Of a stretch of 64,000 nt of DNA, positions 18,263-27,349 are shown in pieces. Where the stretch lies: NCBI RefSeq assembly GCF_017876515.1, contig NZ_JAGIOC010000001.1, forward strand, positions 2,604,001-2,668,000, read 5' to 3'. Below the pieces are notes generated by a model. The model did not search any database and was not told the origin of the DNA. It saw nothing but the letters and a program-made list of their open reading frames with translations. The DNA is from Brachybacterium fresconis (GTDB lineage: Bacteria; Actinomycetota; Actinomycetes; Actinomycetales; Dermabacteraceae). Numbering within the stretch: the first letter of the stretch is position 1; every line of letters begins with the position of its first letter. The position numbers and the translations under genes were made by a program.

Positions 18263-18266
<4 letters not shown>
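17298..18266 (+). CDS. CPBP-family intramembrane metalloprotease (CAAX/Abi)
   Basis: This 322-aa multi-pass membrane protein has the CPBP motifs EEPGWRDFALARMQYRFG (motif 1, paired Glu), LLGPLWGMWHLPLFL (motif 2, His) and MLMHAGVNTF (motif 3, His and Asn). Hydrophobic segments begin near residues 30, 55, 85, 125, 165, 200 and 270. Such proteases act in prenyl-protein processing, bacteriocin self-immunity or signalling. The GTG at 17298 follows GAAGGGA; an upstream GTG at 17256 has no ribosome site. Its stop overlaps the histidine-kinase ATG (ATGA), so it may act in the same signalling pathway. Confidence 0.85.
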
Positions 18267-19647
<1,381 letters not shown>

Positions 19648-19651
<4 letters not shown>

Positions 19652-20313
19652 TCCGGGTTCTGCTCGCCGATGACCAGCCGCTGGTGCGCGCCGGACTGTC
19701 CGGCCTGCTCGCGGCCGAGGAGGACCTCGAGGTGGTCGGTGCCGCCGCCGACGGGCAGGAGGCGCTGACCCTGGCTCGGGAGCTGCAACCCGACATCGCC
19801 TGCCTGGACATCCGCATGCCCGGTCTGGACGGCATCGAAGCCACCCGCGCCCTCACCGCGGCGGAGCCCCCGATCCCGGTGCTCATCCTGACCACCTTCG
19901 ACCTCGACGACTACGTGTTCGGCGCCCTCGAGGCCGGAGCGGCAGGATTCCTGCTCAAGGACGCCGAGCCCGAGGTGATCATCGAGTCCGTGCGCCACGT
20001 CGCCGCCGGTCAAGGCACCCTCGACCAGTCGCTGACCCGGCGCATCCTGACCGAGTTTGTCCAGCGGCGCAGTCTGCAACCGGTCACCGCGCGGGGCGCC
20101 GAGGGGCTGCTCACCGCCCGCGAGCTCGAGATCCTGGGGCTGCTCGCGCGGGGCATGTCCAACGAGGAGATCGCCCGGGAGCTGGTCGTGGAGATCACCA
20201 CGGTCAAGTCGCACGTGGCGCGCATGCTGCCCAAGCTCGGCGTGCGCTCCCGCCTGCAGGCCGTGGTGTGGGCCTACCAGAACCGCATCGTCACCGTGCC
20301 CGACGGGTCCTGA
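19648..20313 (+). CDS. NarL/LuxR-family response regulator
   Basis: This 221-aa regulator has a receiver domain at residues 1-120, with phosphorylated Asp54 in CLDIRMPGLDG, Thr in ILTTFD and Lys in FLLKDAEP. A LuxR-type helix-turn-helix lies at about 150-210 (LTARELEILGLLARGMSNEEIARELVVEITTVKSHVARML). It is translationally coupled to the kinase. Targets are unknown; the co-transcribed membrane protease is the obvious candidate partner. Confidence 0.95.
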
Positions 20314-20598
20314 GGCACGCCTCCAGGGTCGCGACACCGCGACACCGCGACACCGCAACACCGCGGCACCGCGATTGTGCGCTCCACTTCCAGTCTTGGA
20401 AGCACAGCGCGCAATCGCGCCGTGGACGGAGTGGGCACGATCGCACCGGGCCGCACAGCGCGCAATCGCGCCGTGGACGGAGTGGGCACGATCGCACCGG
20501 GCGCAGGCCGGTCCGGGATCGTTCCTCCCCAAGCCCTATCCGTCCACAGCCGGGACGATGACAACCCGCGGGGACCGGCATCTCCCTACCGTCGCACC
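20314..20598. repeat. Intergenic tandem repeats: GCGACACC array and 51-bp duplication
   Basis: 20331-20372 hold five near-perfect copies of the 8-mer GCGACACC. They run into palindrome copy 2. The right arm of the palindrome starts a tandem duplication with period 51 bp (49-bp matches from 20403 and 20454), so half of the palindrome is itself duplicated. No gene is supported. Confidence 0.85.
20370..20420. repeat. Dispersed palindrome, copy 2
   Basis: The arms are GCGATTGTGCGCTCCACTTC and its imperfect complement, ending GCGCGCAATCGCGC, around CTTCCA-GTCT-TGGAAG. It lies 57 bp 3' of the response-regulator stop. The left arm carries a small insertion compared with copy 1. Confidence 0.8.
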
Positions 20599-21522
20599 AT
20601 GACGCCCCGTTGGTCCCCGAACCCCCGCAGCCTTCTGCGCCGACAGGAGCTCCTGACGCGTGGCGTCCATCCCCGTCGCCTCGCCTCGGAGGAGTTCACG
20701 GAGGTCATTCCCGGCTTCTGCACCCCGACCGATGCGCCGGCCGACCTTCAGGTGATCGCCCGGGTGCTGCAGCGAGAGGTCAGCCCCGACGCGGTGATCA
20801 GCCACGTCACCGCCGCGGAGCTCCTGCGGCTCCCCCTCCCCTTCTCGCAACGACACGACGAGCTGAACCGGATCCACTGCACCGTTGCGCCCGAGAAGCG
20901 TCGGAGGCTTGGCCCACGCGTCACGGTCCATGCCCGGCGCCCGGCACCGACCCGACGATGGCGGGGACTGACGATGAGCGCGCCCGTCGAGCTGCTGAGC
21001 GATCTCGCCGGCGAGCTCACCACGCTCGAGCTCGTCCAGGCGTGCGACAAGCTCGTCGGACCGCAGGCCGAGCGTCCCCGCGTCTCCCTGCGCGAGTTGC
21101 AGGAGCTCGTTGACCATGCTTCGGGAATCCCCGGCATCAACCAGGTCCGGCAGGCCGTGACCGAGGCACGGGAGCTGGTGGATTCGCCGAAGGAGACCGA
21201 GCTGCGGCTTCTCCTGACGGAAGAGAACTACGTCGAGCCCGAGATCAATGTCTGGGTCCGAGCTCCGAAGACCGGCGAGAACTTCCGTCTGGACCTGTCC
21301 TACCCCTGGCTGAAGATCGCCATCGAGTACGACGGGGACTGGCATCGCACCGACAGGGCGCGCCATCGACGGGACCGTCGCAAGGACGATGTGCTGCATG
21401 AGCTGGGGTGGCGGGTCGTGCGCGCCACGGACGAGGATCTGTCGTCACCCAGCAACTTCTTGGGCAGGCTGGCCCACCTCGGTGCTCCGCAGCTCCGCGC
21501 CGCGCAGATGCTCGTGGGGTGA
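20599..21522 (+). CDS. DUF559-type protein with endonuclease-like C-terminal domain
   Basis: This 307-aa protein has an N-terminal AbiEi-like region, a winged-helix-like part (RRQELLTRGVHPRRLASEEFTEVIPGFC) plus a middle domain. The C-terminal domain (about 195-300) fits the PD-(D/E)XK/Vsr-like DUF559 fold: LDLSYPWLKIAIEYDGDWH, then RRDRRKDDVLHELGWRVVRAT. The EYDGDWH acidic cluster could bind metal. Such proteins are common orphans in actinobacteria; the substrate is unknown. The ATG at 20599 has no clear ribosome site, so the transcript may be leaderless. Confidence 0.7.
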   Translation: MTPRWSPNPRSLLRRQELLTRGVHPRRLASEEFTEVIPGFCTPTDAPADLQVIARVLQREVSPDAVISHVTAAELLRLPLPFSQRHDELNRIHCTVAPEKRRRLGPRVTVHARRPAPTRRWRGLTMSAPVELLSDLAGELTTLELVQACDKLVGPQAERPRVSLRELQELVDHASGIPGINQVRQAVTEARELVDSPKETELRLLLTEENYVEPEINVWVRAPKTGENFRLDLSYPWLKIAIEYDGDWHRTDRARHRRDRRKDDVLHELGWRVVRATDEDLSSPSNFLGRLAHLGAPQLRAAQMLVG

Positions 21523-21645
21523 GGTGCGGCAGGGGCATCGGGTCACGGAACGGCGGCCACGGAAGGGCGGTCACGGAAGGGGGGTCACGGGCACTGCGGA
21601 GTCGTGGAACTCGTCGGCATGAGCTGCCCATTCGTTACTCTGCTC

Positions 21646-21697
21646 ACGCCATTGCGCTCTGAGCTTCCAAGAGCGGAAGCACAGCGCACAACCGCGT
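21646..21697. repeat. Dispersed palindrome, copy 3
   Basis: This is the most degenerate copy: CGCCATTGCGCTCTGAGCTTCC, loop AAGAGC, then GGAAGCACAGCGCACAACCGCG. The core CTTCC/GGAAG and the GCGC arms are kept. Confidence 0.75.
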
Positions 21698-21755
21698 CAC
21701 CGAGCCGGCCGCCATCGCCCTCGCACGGCCGTGCCTGCACTTCCGTTCCCGAAAA

Positions 21756-21813
21756 CTCACGCCATTGCGCGCTGGGCTTCCAGTATCGGAAGCACAACGC
21801 GCAATGGCGTGAG
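21756..21813. repeat. Dispersed palindrome, copy 4
   Basis: This is the longest copy. The outer arms CTCACGCCATTGCGCG and CGCGCAATGGCGTGAG are exact complements, followed inward by CTGGGCTTCC / GGAAGCACAA with a few mismatches around a short loop. Confidence 0.88.
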
Positions 21814-21880
21814 CGTGCCTCGAGGCGGGGGCGAGCCGTGTCGGAGACCCCGACCAGCACCATCGGATCCAAGACCACCC

Positions 21881-21924
21881 CATTGCGCGCTGGGCTTCCA
21901 AGAGTGGAAGCAGGGCGCGCAATG
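21881..21924. repeat. Dispersed palindrome, copy 5
   Basis: CATTGCGCGCTGGGCTTCCA, loop AGAG, then TGGAAGCAGGGCGCGCAATG. The sequence is nearly that of copy 4 but without the outer CTCACG arm. Its right end runs into the 23-bp tandem array. Confidence 0.85.
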
Positions 21925-22041
21925 GCGTCAGGGTCACGCCAGGCGCGCCGTCAAGGTCACGCCAGGCGCGCCGTCAAGGTCACGCCAGGCGCGCCGTCAG
22001 GGTCACGCACGACGGGCGCGAGAGCCGCCCGAGGCGCGGCC

Positions 22042-23313
22042 TCAGGGGCGCGGGAGGCGCTTCTCCTCGGCGATGACGGCATCGACCAGGGGATCGACGG
22101 CGGGGACGTCGAGCAGGTCCAGCAGCGCGCTGATCCGGTCGGTGGTGTTCTCCAGGACCGCAGCAGCAGCGATGGCCTCTGCCTGCGGATCCTTGACCTC
22201 GTGCCCGGCACGCACGCGCTCGGTGACCCAGGCGGTCCAGGCGGCGACGGCGGCGACTTCGCCGGGGGCCTTCTCGGGGCCGCCGAGCTCGGCGATCACC
22301 GGCAGCGCGCGCACGGGCAGCTTGGCGCTGCCGTCGGCGGCGATGCGGATCAGGTTGTCCGCCAGGCGCGGATTGCGGAAGCGCTCCTCGAGGGCCGCGG
22401 TGTAGGCATCGAGGTCGGCGGCGGGCAGGTCCAGCGTGGAGCGGGCCTCGGACCACAGCTGCTCGACCAGGGCGCGCACCTCGCGGTGCCTGATCGCCTC
22501 GTCGACGCGCTCGAGGCCGGCGACCTGCCCGGCGTAGGCCATGAGGGTGTGGGCGCCGTTGAGCAGGCGCAGCTTGCGCAGCTCGTGGAGCTCGAGATCG
22601 TCGGTCAGCTGCACCCCGGCCTTCTCCCACTCGGGGCGACGGCCGCGGAAGCTGTCCTGGACGACCCACTCGGTGAAGGGCTCGGTGACCACCGGGACGG
22701 TATCGGCCAGGCCCGTGCGCTCGGTGACCAGCGCGGCAGCGCCCTCGTCGGCCGAGGGGGTGATGCGGTCGACCATGGTGGAGATGACGTCGACGTGGCC
22801 GGCGAACCAGGTGCGGGTCTCCTCGTCGGCCGCGGCGAGCACGGCCTCGCGCAGCACGTCGCCGTTGCCAGTGAGGTTGTCGCAGGAGACCAGGGCGATC
22901 GGGTCGGTGACCCCGGCTTCGCGGCGGGCCTTCAGGCCCAGCGCCAGGCGCGCGGGAGCGGAGGTCGCGGGATCGTTGCCGGCGGCGTAGCCCTTCTCGG
23001 TGATGGTCAGGGTGACCACGGCGGTGAAGGGATCGGCGACCAGACGCACCAGAGCGTCGACGTCATCGGCCGGGTGCACCTCGTCGATCACGTCGACGAT
23101 GCTGACCTCGTCGTCCTCGGCGCCGCGCACGATCAGGCCGTACTGGCCGTCCTGGGCGTTCAGCGCGTCGGCCATCGCGGCGGTGCGGCCGGTGAAGGCG
23201 CTGACGGACCAGCCGCCGGCCCGCTGCGTGGCGACCAGGGTGTGGGCGCGGGCGAAGTTGCCGATGCCGAGGTGGACCAGGCGGCCCACGTCGGAGGGTG
23301 CGGGAGTGTTCAT
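22042..23313 (-). CDS. Mannitol-dehydrogenase-family oxidoreductase, probably fructuronate/tagaturonate reductase
   Basis: This 423-aa NAD(P)-dependent reductase begins with a Rossmann motif HLGIGNFARAHT; GRTAAMADALNAQDGQYGLI and the VVTLTITEKGY block are typical of the family, and VSCDNLTGNG is the conserved dinucleotide-side motif. Because it overlaps uxaC by ATGA, it most likely reduces fructuronate or tagaturonate made by that isomerase (UxuB/UxaB role). It is shorter than the usual 480 or so residues, chiefly in the C-terminal half. A family-level call is safe; the exact substrate is inferred. Confidence 0.82.
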   Translation of the reverse strand: MNTPAPSDVGRLVHLGIGNFARAHTLVATQRAGGWSVSAFTGRTAAMADALNAQDGQYGLIVRGAEDDEVSIVDVIDEVHPADDVDALVRLVADPFTAVVTLTITEKGYAAGNDPATSAPARLALGLKARREAGVTDPIALVSCDNLTGNGDVLREAVLAAADEETRTWFAGHVDVISTMVDRITPSADEGAAALVTERTGLADTVPVVTEPFTEWVVQDSFRGRRPEWEKAGVQLTDDLELHELRKLRLLNGAHTLMAYAGQVAGLERVDEAIRHREVRALVEQLWSEARSTLDLPAADLDAYTAALEERFRNPRLADNLIRIAADGSAKLPVRALPVIAELGGPEKAPGEVAAVAAWTAWVTERVRAGHEVKDPQAEAIAAAAVLENTTDRISALLDLLDVPAVDPLVDAVIAEEKRLPRP

Positions 23314-24752
23314 CAGTTCTTCTCTCCTGCAGCGTCGCCGAGGCGGAAGACCTCGCGGGGCTGCTGATCGGGCAGGGTGGTGGCGATCTCCCGGGCGTCC
23401 TCGAGACGCATCCGGTGCTCGGCGACCAGGCCTGCGAGGTGCGTCGCGTCGAGGCGGCGGGACATGTCGTGGCGCGCCGGGATCGAGCAGAACGCCCGGG
23501 TGTCGTCGATGAAGCCGCTGGTGCGCGAGTAGCCGATGGTCTCGGAGACGGCGCGGCGGTAGCGCAGGATCGCATCCGGCGCGTCGATGAACCACCACGG
23601 GGCGCCCGCGTACACGGAGGGGTACACGCCGGCCAGCGGGGCGATCTCGCGAGAGAAGACGGTCTCGTCGATCGTGAACAGCACGGTGCGGAAGTTCGCC
23701 TCGTGGCCGACGTCGTTCAGCATCGGTGCGATGTGGTGGACGTAGTCGACGGCGACGGGGATGTCGAAGCCGACGTCGGGCCCGAAATTCTGGAACATCG
23801 ACTCGCTGTGGTTGCGGTACACGGCGGGATGGATGGTCATGACCAGGCCGTCCTCGGCCGCCAGGCGCGCCTGGTCGGCGAGCAGGTGGCGACGCAGCGC
23901 CACGGCATCGTCGGCGCCGATCGTGCCGGAGCGGGCGGCGCCGTACAGGCGGCGGGCGTCCTCGTCGGCGAGGCGTGCGGTGCCCGGGTCGATGTGGGCA
24001 TGATCCGAGGAGGCGGCGCCGTGGTCGCGGAAGTACAGGCGGCGGGCGCGCATGGCCTCGTGGTAGCCGTCGTAGGTGCCGACGTCGACGCCGGCGGCCT
24101 CCCCGAGGGCATCGGTGAGCACGGGGAAGTCGGGACGGCCGGCCTCGAGGTACTTGTCCGGACGGAAGGTGGGGATGACGCGCCCGGTGAAGTCCGCATC
24201 GGCCGCGAGCGCGTCGTGCGGGGCGAGATCGTCGACGGGGTCATCGGTGGTCGCCATGACCTGGATGCCGAAGCGCTCGAAGAGGGCACGGGGGCGGAAC
24301 TCGGGCTGGGCGAGTTTCTCGGCGAGCGCGTCGTACATCGCGTCGGCCGTGCGCGGGTTCAGCACGGTCTCCAGGCCGAAGACCTCGTAGAACTCGTGCT
24401 CCATCCAATAGCGCGAGGGGGTGCCGGCGTAGGCGTGCCAGTGCTCGGCGAGCAGGCGCCAGGCCGCCCGGGAGTCCTTCTCGTCCAGCGGGCCGCGGCC
24501 GACGCCGAGGTCGGCGAGGTCGACGCCGCGGGCGTGCATCAGCCGGTTGACGTAGTGATCCGGGGTGATGAACAGCGAGGTCGGGTCGCGGAAGGGCTCG
24601 TCGTCCAGCAGCAGCCGGGGGTCGACGTGGCCATGCGGCGAGACGATGGGCTGGTCCTTTATCCCGTCGTAGAGGTCGCGCGCGATGTCCCGGACAGCGG
24701 GGTCCGCGGGCAGCAGTCGGTCGGGGTGGGGCACGTAGGCGTCGTCGCTCAT
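23313..24752 (-). CDS. uxaC: Glucuronate isomerase (uronate isomerase)
   Basis: This 479-aa TIM-barrel enzyme of the amidohydrolase superfamily converts D-glucuronate to D-fructuronate (and galacturonate to tagaturonate). The metal-site start is SPHGHVDPRLLLDDEPF (HxH near residue 41), followed by FITPDHYVNRLMHARGV; later VMATTDDPVDDLAPH, IHPAVYRNHS and NVGHEAN-like blocks are conserved. The length is normal. It is the first gene of a two-gene operon with the reductase, preceded by GGGAGGAT. A LacI-type dyad lies 74 bp upstream and the LacI gene follows on the same strand upstream. Confidence 0.94.
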   Translation of the reverse strand: MSDDAYVPHPDRLLPADPAVRDIARDLYDGIKDQPIVSPHGHVDPRLLLDDEPFRDPTSLFITPDHYVNRLMHARGVDLADLGVGRGPLDEKDSRAAWRLLAEHWHAYAGTPSRYWMEHEFYEVFGLETVLNPRTADAMYDALAEKLAQPEFRPRALFERFGIQVMATTDDPVDDLAPHDALAADADFTGRVIPTFRPDKYLEAGRPDFPVLTDALGEAAGVDVGTYDGYHEAMRARRLYFRDHGAASSDHAHIDPGTARLADEDARRLYGAARSGTIGADDAVALRRHLLADQARLAAEDGLVMTIHPAVYRNHSESMFQNFGPDVGFDIPVAVDYVHHIAPMLNDVGHEANFRTVLFTIDETVFSREIAPLAGVYPSVYAGAPWWFIDAPDAILRYRRAVSETIGYSRTSGFIDDTRAFCSIPARHDMSRRLDATHLAGLVAEHRMRLEDAREIATTLPDQQPREVFRLGDAAGEKN

Positions 24753-24825
24753 GGAGCCATCCTCCCGCGAGGGGCCGCTCCGGGTCCCCCGGTTGTCATC
24801 GGTTGCCGACCAGGTCAGGGCCGAA

Positions 24826-24839
24826 CAGAGCGCTTTCCC
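24826..24839. promoter_or_regulatory. Possible LacI-type operator upstream of uxaC
   Basis: CAGAGCGCTTTCCC contains the AGCGCT core of many LacI-family operators (GAAAGCGCTTTC-like), with one mismatch in the flanking half-sites. It is 74 bp upstream of the uxaC start and between uxaC and the LacI gene. The match is short, so confidence is low. Confidence 0.4.
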
Positions 24840-24963
24840 AGGTCATGGGCACCCAGCGTACCGGTGGGCTCGGGCCGACGGGGCGAGCTCAAGCACCGCC
24901 GGCGACGGCGCGGGTCGCAGAGCCGTCGTGCCGCCAGGCCGTCGGGCCGTCGGGCCGTCGGGC

Positions 24964-25965
24964 TCAGCCCTTGCCCCGCGGGCCGGTCGTGCCGCGCGGC
25001 ACCAGGCGCACGGGCAGGGAGCCCTCGACCGGGGTGCGATGGGCCGAGGGGTTCTCGATCCGTCGCACGAGGCGTTCGACGGCCGCGCGGCCCTGAGCCC
25101 GTTTCGGGGTGACGACGGTGGTGAGCCCGCCGCCGATGAAGCGCGACAGCAGGATGTCGTCGTGACCCATGACCGACAGCTCGGAGGGCACCTTCACCCC
25201 CGCCCGCAGCGCCGAGACCAGGAACCCGAAGGCGACCAGGTCGTTGTAGCAGACCACGGCGTGCGGCAGGGAGTCGCGCAGCTCCTCGAAGGCCTGCTCC
25301 CCGCCGACGGTGGTCGGGGCGAAGGGGCCGTGGCGCTGCACCACCAGGCCGTTCGCCCGGGCAGCGGCGCGGGCGGCACGCCACCGCTCGCTGTCGGACC
25401 AGGAGTTCACGGGGCCGGCGACGTAGGTGACAGTGCGGATGCCGTTCTCGGCGAGGTGCGCCATCGCCTGCTGCATCCCGTGCTCGTAGTCCGGCGTCAC
25501 GGAGTCCAGGCCCGCGACGCGGCGGTTGAGGACAACGACGGGGATCCGCTTGGTGAGGTGGTTCAGCGTCGCGTCCGACAGCCGGGTGCCGGACAGCACG
25601 ATCCCGTCGACGACGTTGATCGCGCTCTCGAGGCTCGAGCGCTCCCGCACCTCGTCCTCCACGGTGTCGAGCAGGAGCATCAGGAAGTCCTGTTCATGGG
25701 CGGATTCCTGCATGCCCGAGACGAGCTCGGCGAAGTAGGGGTTGGTGAGGTCGGCGATCTCGATGCCGAGCCGGTGGTGACGCTCGTCGCGCTCCTGCGC
25801 ATCGGGGGCGGCCGTGCGGTAGTTCAGCTGCTTGGCCGCGGCCATCACCGTGGCGTGCGTGGCAGCGCTGACGCGGCCGGGCCGGGAGAAGGCCCGGGAG
25901 ACGGTCGACGGCGCGACCCCGGCGGTCTTGGCGACGTCGTAGATCGTCACGCGCTTGTCCGCCAC
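24964..25965 (-). CDS. LacI-family transcriptional regulator of the hexuronate operon
   Basis: This 333-aa regulator has a LacI helix-turn-helix at residues 4-50 (VTIYDVAKTAGVAPSTVSRAFSRPGRVSAATHATV) and hinge AAKQLNYR, followed by a type-1 periplasmic-binding effector domain (LGIEIADLTNPYFAELVSGMQESA). The GTG at 25965 has GGAG 7 nt upstream; the frame is open for another 40 codons without homology. Its position directly upstream of uxaC suggests it senses an uronate or uronide. Confidence 0.9.
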   Translation of the reverse strand: MADKRVTIYDVAKTAGVAPSTVSRAFSRPGRVSAATHATVMAAAKQLNYRTAAPDAQERDERHHRLGIEIADLTNPYFAELVSGMQESAHEQDFLMLLLDTVEDEVRERSSLESAINVVDGIVLSGTRLSDATLNHLTKRIPVVVLNRRVAGLDSVTPDYEHGMQQAMAHLAENGIRTVTYVAGPVNSWSDSERWRAARAAARANGLVVQRHGPFAPTTVGGEQAFEELRDSLPHAVVCYNDLVAFGFLVSALRAGVKVPSELSVMGHDDILLSRFIGGGLTTVVTPKRAQGRAAVERLVRRIENPSAHRTPVEGSLPVRLVPRGTTGPRGKG

Positions 25966-26306
25966 CTGGTCGCTCCGTCCTCGCCTGCGCGGCGATGCTC
26001 TTCCGTGCGGCGCGGTCCGATGCTGCCGGGGTACGGTGGAACACGCCTGGTCCTGAGGATGAACTCTACCCCGCCGACGCGGCAACCAGCGGCAACCCCG
26101 AGAGGTCCGGGGCTCGCGGTCTGCCGGACGCGGTGCGGCGACGGCGGCTGCCGGCGGCCCGGATCACCCAGCTGGGGCAGGCGGCGGCCTTCGGCGGCGC
26201 ACTCCCGCGCACGCTGCGTCCACGGTGAACTGCCGAGCGAACGGCCGGCTGACAGAGCTGGGGTGCCGAGACGTCACCGACAGTCGACTATGCACAATAG
26301 TCGTCG
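25966..26306. other. Intergenic region between divergent lacI-type and redox genes
   Basis: This 341-bp gap serves two divergent transcripts. The only clear element is the ACTAT-N5-ATAGT operator at its right end. Short open frames here (for example 25995-26228) show no recognisable family and were not called. Confidence 0.5.
26285..26303. promoter_or_regulatory. BlaI-type operator 1, overlapping a leaderless promoter
   Basis: CGACTAT-GCACA-ATAGTCG is a perfect 7+5+7 palindrome. It sits 3 bp before the ATG at 26307, and CACAAT inside it resembles a -10 box ending about 8 nt before that ATG. The same ACTAT-N5-ATAGT pattern occurs twice before the DsbA-like gene at 31.37 kb. Assignment to the BlaI-family regulator in this operon is inferred. 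Confidence 0.72.
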
Positions 26307-26948
26307 ATGTCGCATAGTGGCGTCATGGAACGTTCCGGGGAGTGGATGAGACGAGCGCGGGAGACGCTGGCTCTGGCCGGCACGGCACTGCGCGCCTGGG
26401 GGCCGCGCCAGGTGTCCGTGGCGATCGCCGCGGGGACGGCCGTCGCCCTGGTGATCGGTCTGGCGACCGTGCTCATCCCCAATCCGGTCTTCGCGCGCGA
26501 GATCCCGACCGTGCCGTGGAACTACCCGGTATGGATCCTCACCTCCGTTCTGATGGGGGTGCTCGTCGCGACCTACGTCCAGCCGGACGCTGAACCCTCC
26601 GGCGCGACCGCCCGGGATGCCGCCGAGGCCGGGCGGGATGTCGAGGCGACCGCACAGCCGGCCACCTCGGACACCAGCGTGCCGGTCGACGCCTCGGAGC
26701 GGCGCAGCGCCCGCGCCGGCGGAGCGGCCGGGATCCTGGCCTGGTTCGCCGTCGGCTGCCCGGTGTGCAACAAGATCGCGCTCATCGCGCTCGGCTACAC
26801 CGGGGCGCTGACCTGGTTCGCCCCGCTGCAGCCGTTCCTGGCGGCGGTCGCCCTGGTGCTCGCGACCCTCGCCGTGGTGTGGCGCTTGCGCGGACAGGTC
26901 GCCTGTCCGCTGCCCACCGTCGGCCGACGGGCGGTGACCTCGCCGTGA
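26307..26948 (+). CDS. Membrane protein with a CPVC cysteine pair
   Basis: This 213-aa protein has four hydrophobic segments: about 35-55, 72-90, 140-165 and 172-192. The third begins GILAWFAVGCPVCNKIALIALGYTGAL, with Cys151 and Cys154 as a CxxC pair at the membrane. The variable middle loop is Ala/Glu-rich. Homologues are known in actinobacteria without an assigned function. The CxxC, the BlaI/M56 genes downstream and the operator shared with a DsbA/CcdA operon point to thiol-redox work in the envelope. There is no ribosome site; an ATG at 26325 is the alternative start. GTGA overlap links it to the blaI-like gene. Confidence 0.72.
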   Translation: MSHSGVMERSGEWMRRARETLALAGTALRAWGPRQVSVAIAAGTAVALVIGLATVLIPNPVFAREIPTVPWNYPVWILTSVLMGVLVATYVQPDAEPSGATARDAAEAGRDVEATAQPATSDTSVPVDASERRSARAGGAAGILAWFAVGCPVCNKIALIALGYTGALTWFAPLQPFLAAVALVLATLAVVWRLRGQVACPLPTVGRRAVTSP

Positions 26949-27349
26949 CCGCCGCCGACCCTTCCCCCGACCGTTTCGAGCCCGTGCCCCTCGGCGCCCT
27001 CGAGCAGCAGGTCATGGATGCCCTCTGGGACGCCGGCGAGCTGACGGTCCGTGAGGTGATCACGGCGCTCGGCGACGTGCACGCCTACACGACCATCGCC
27101 ACCGTGCTGACCAATCTCGACCGCAAGGGCATGATCCGCTCGCGGCGCCAGGGCCGCTCCGTGCACTACTCCGCCCGGCGCAGCCGCTCCGAGCATGCCG
27201 CGCTGGTCATGGAGCACGCGCTGTCGGCCAGCAGGGACCGTCGGGCCTCGATCGTGCACTTCGTGGAGACCATGGACCCCGGCGAGGTCGACCTGCTGCG
27301 CTCGTACCTCGATCAGCACCCCGGATCTGCGGGGAGGGACGGCGGATGA
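26945..27349 (+). CDS. BlaI/MecI-family (CopY-type) repressor
   Basis: This 134-aa winged-helix repressor has the family core LGALEQQVMDALWDAGELTVREVITALG...AYTTIATVLTNLDRKGMIRSRRQGRSVHY. It dimerises through the C-terminal helices. The next gene encodes an M56 peptidase, the usual partner that cleaves BlaI on signal. The GTG start overlaps the upstream stop. No beta-lactamase is nearby, so the regulon is probably the redox genes on both sides. Confidence 0.9.
   Translation: MTAADPSPDRFEPVPLGALEQQVMDALWDAGELTVREVITALGDVHAYTTIATVLTNLDRKGMIRSRRQGRSVHYSARRSRSEHAALVMEHALSASRDRRASIVHFVETMDPGEVDLLRSYLDQHPGSAGRDGG

Larger units (their letters stand above)
21523..22041. repeat. 519-bp intergenic repeat cluster between convergent genes
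   Basis: From left to right this holds G-rich imperfect repeats of GGTCACGGAA (21538-21595), palindrome copies 3, 4 and 5, and a 23-bp tandem array at 21927-22009 (unit GTCA(A/G)GGTCACGCCAGGCGCGCC, three full copies plus part of a fourth). The flanking genes converge here, so the hairpins could stop transcription from both sides. No gene is supported. Confidence 0.85.

Noticed and set aside
20274-21937. Small frames rich in CALCFQ or NAQW over the palindromes
   Set aside because: They are translations of the palindrome arms in different frames and appear on both strands. Not genes.
21756-22009. CRISPR array
   Set aside because: Repeats are palindromes of unequal spacing plus a 23-bp tandem without unique spacers; no cas genes are present.
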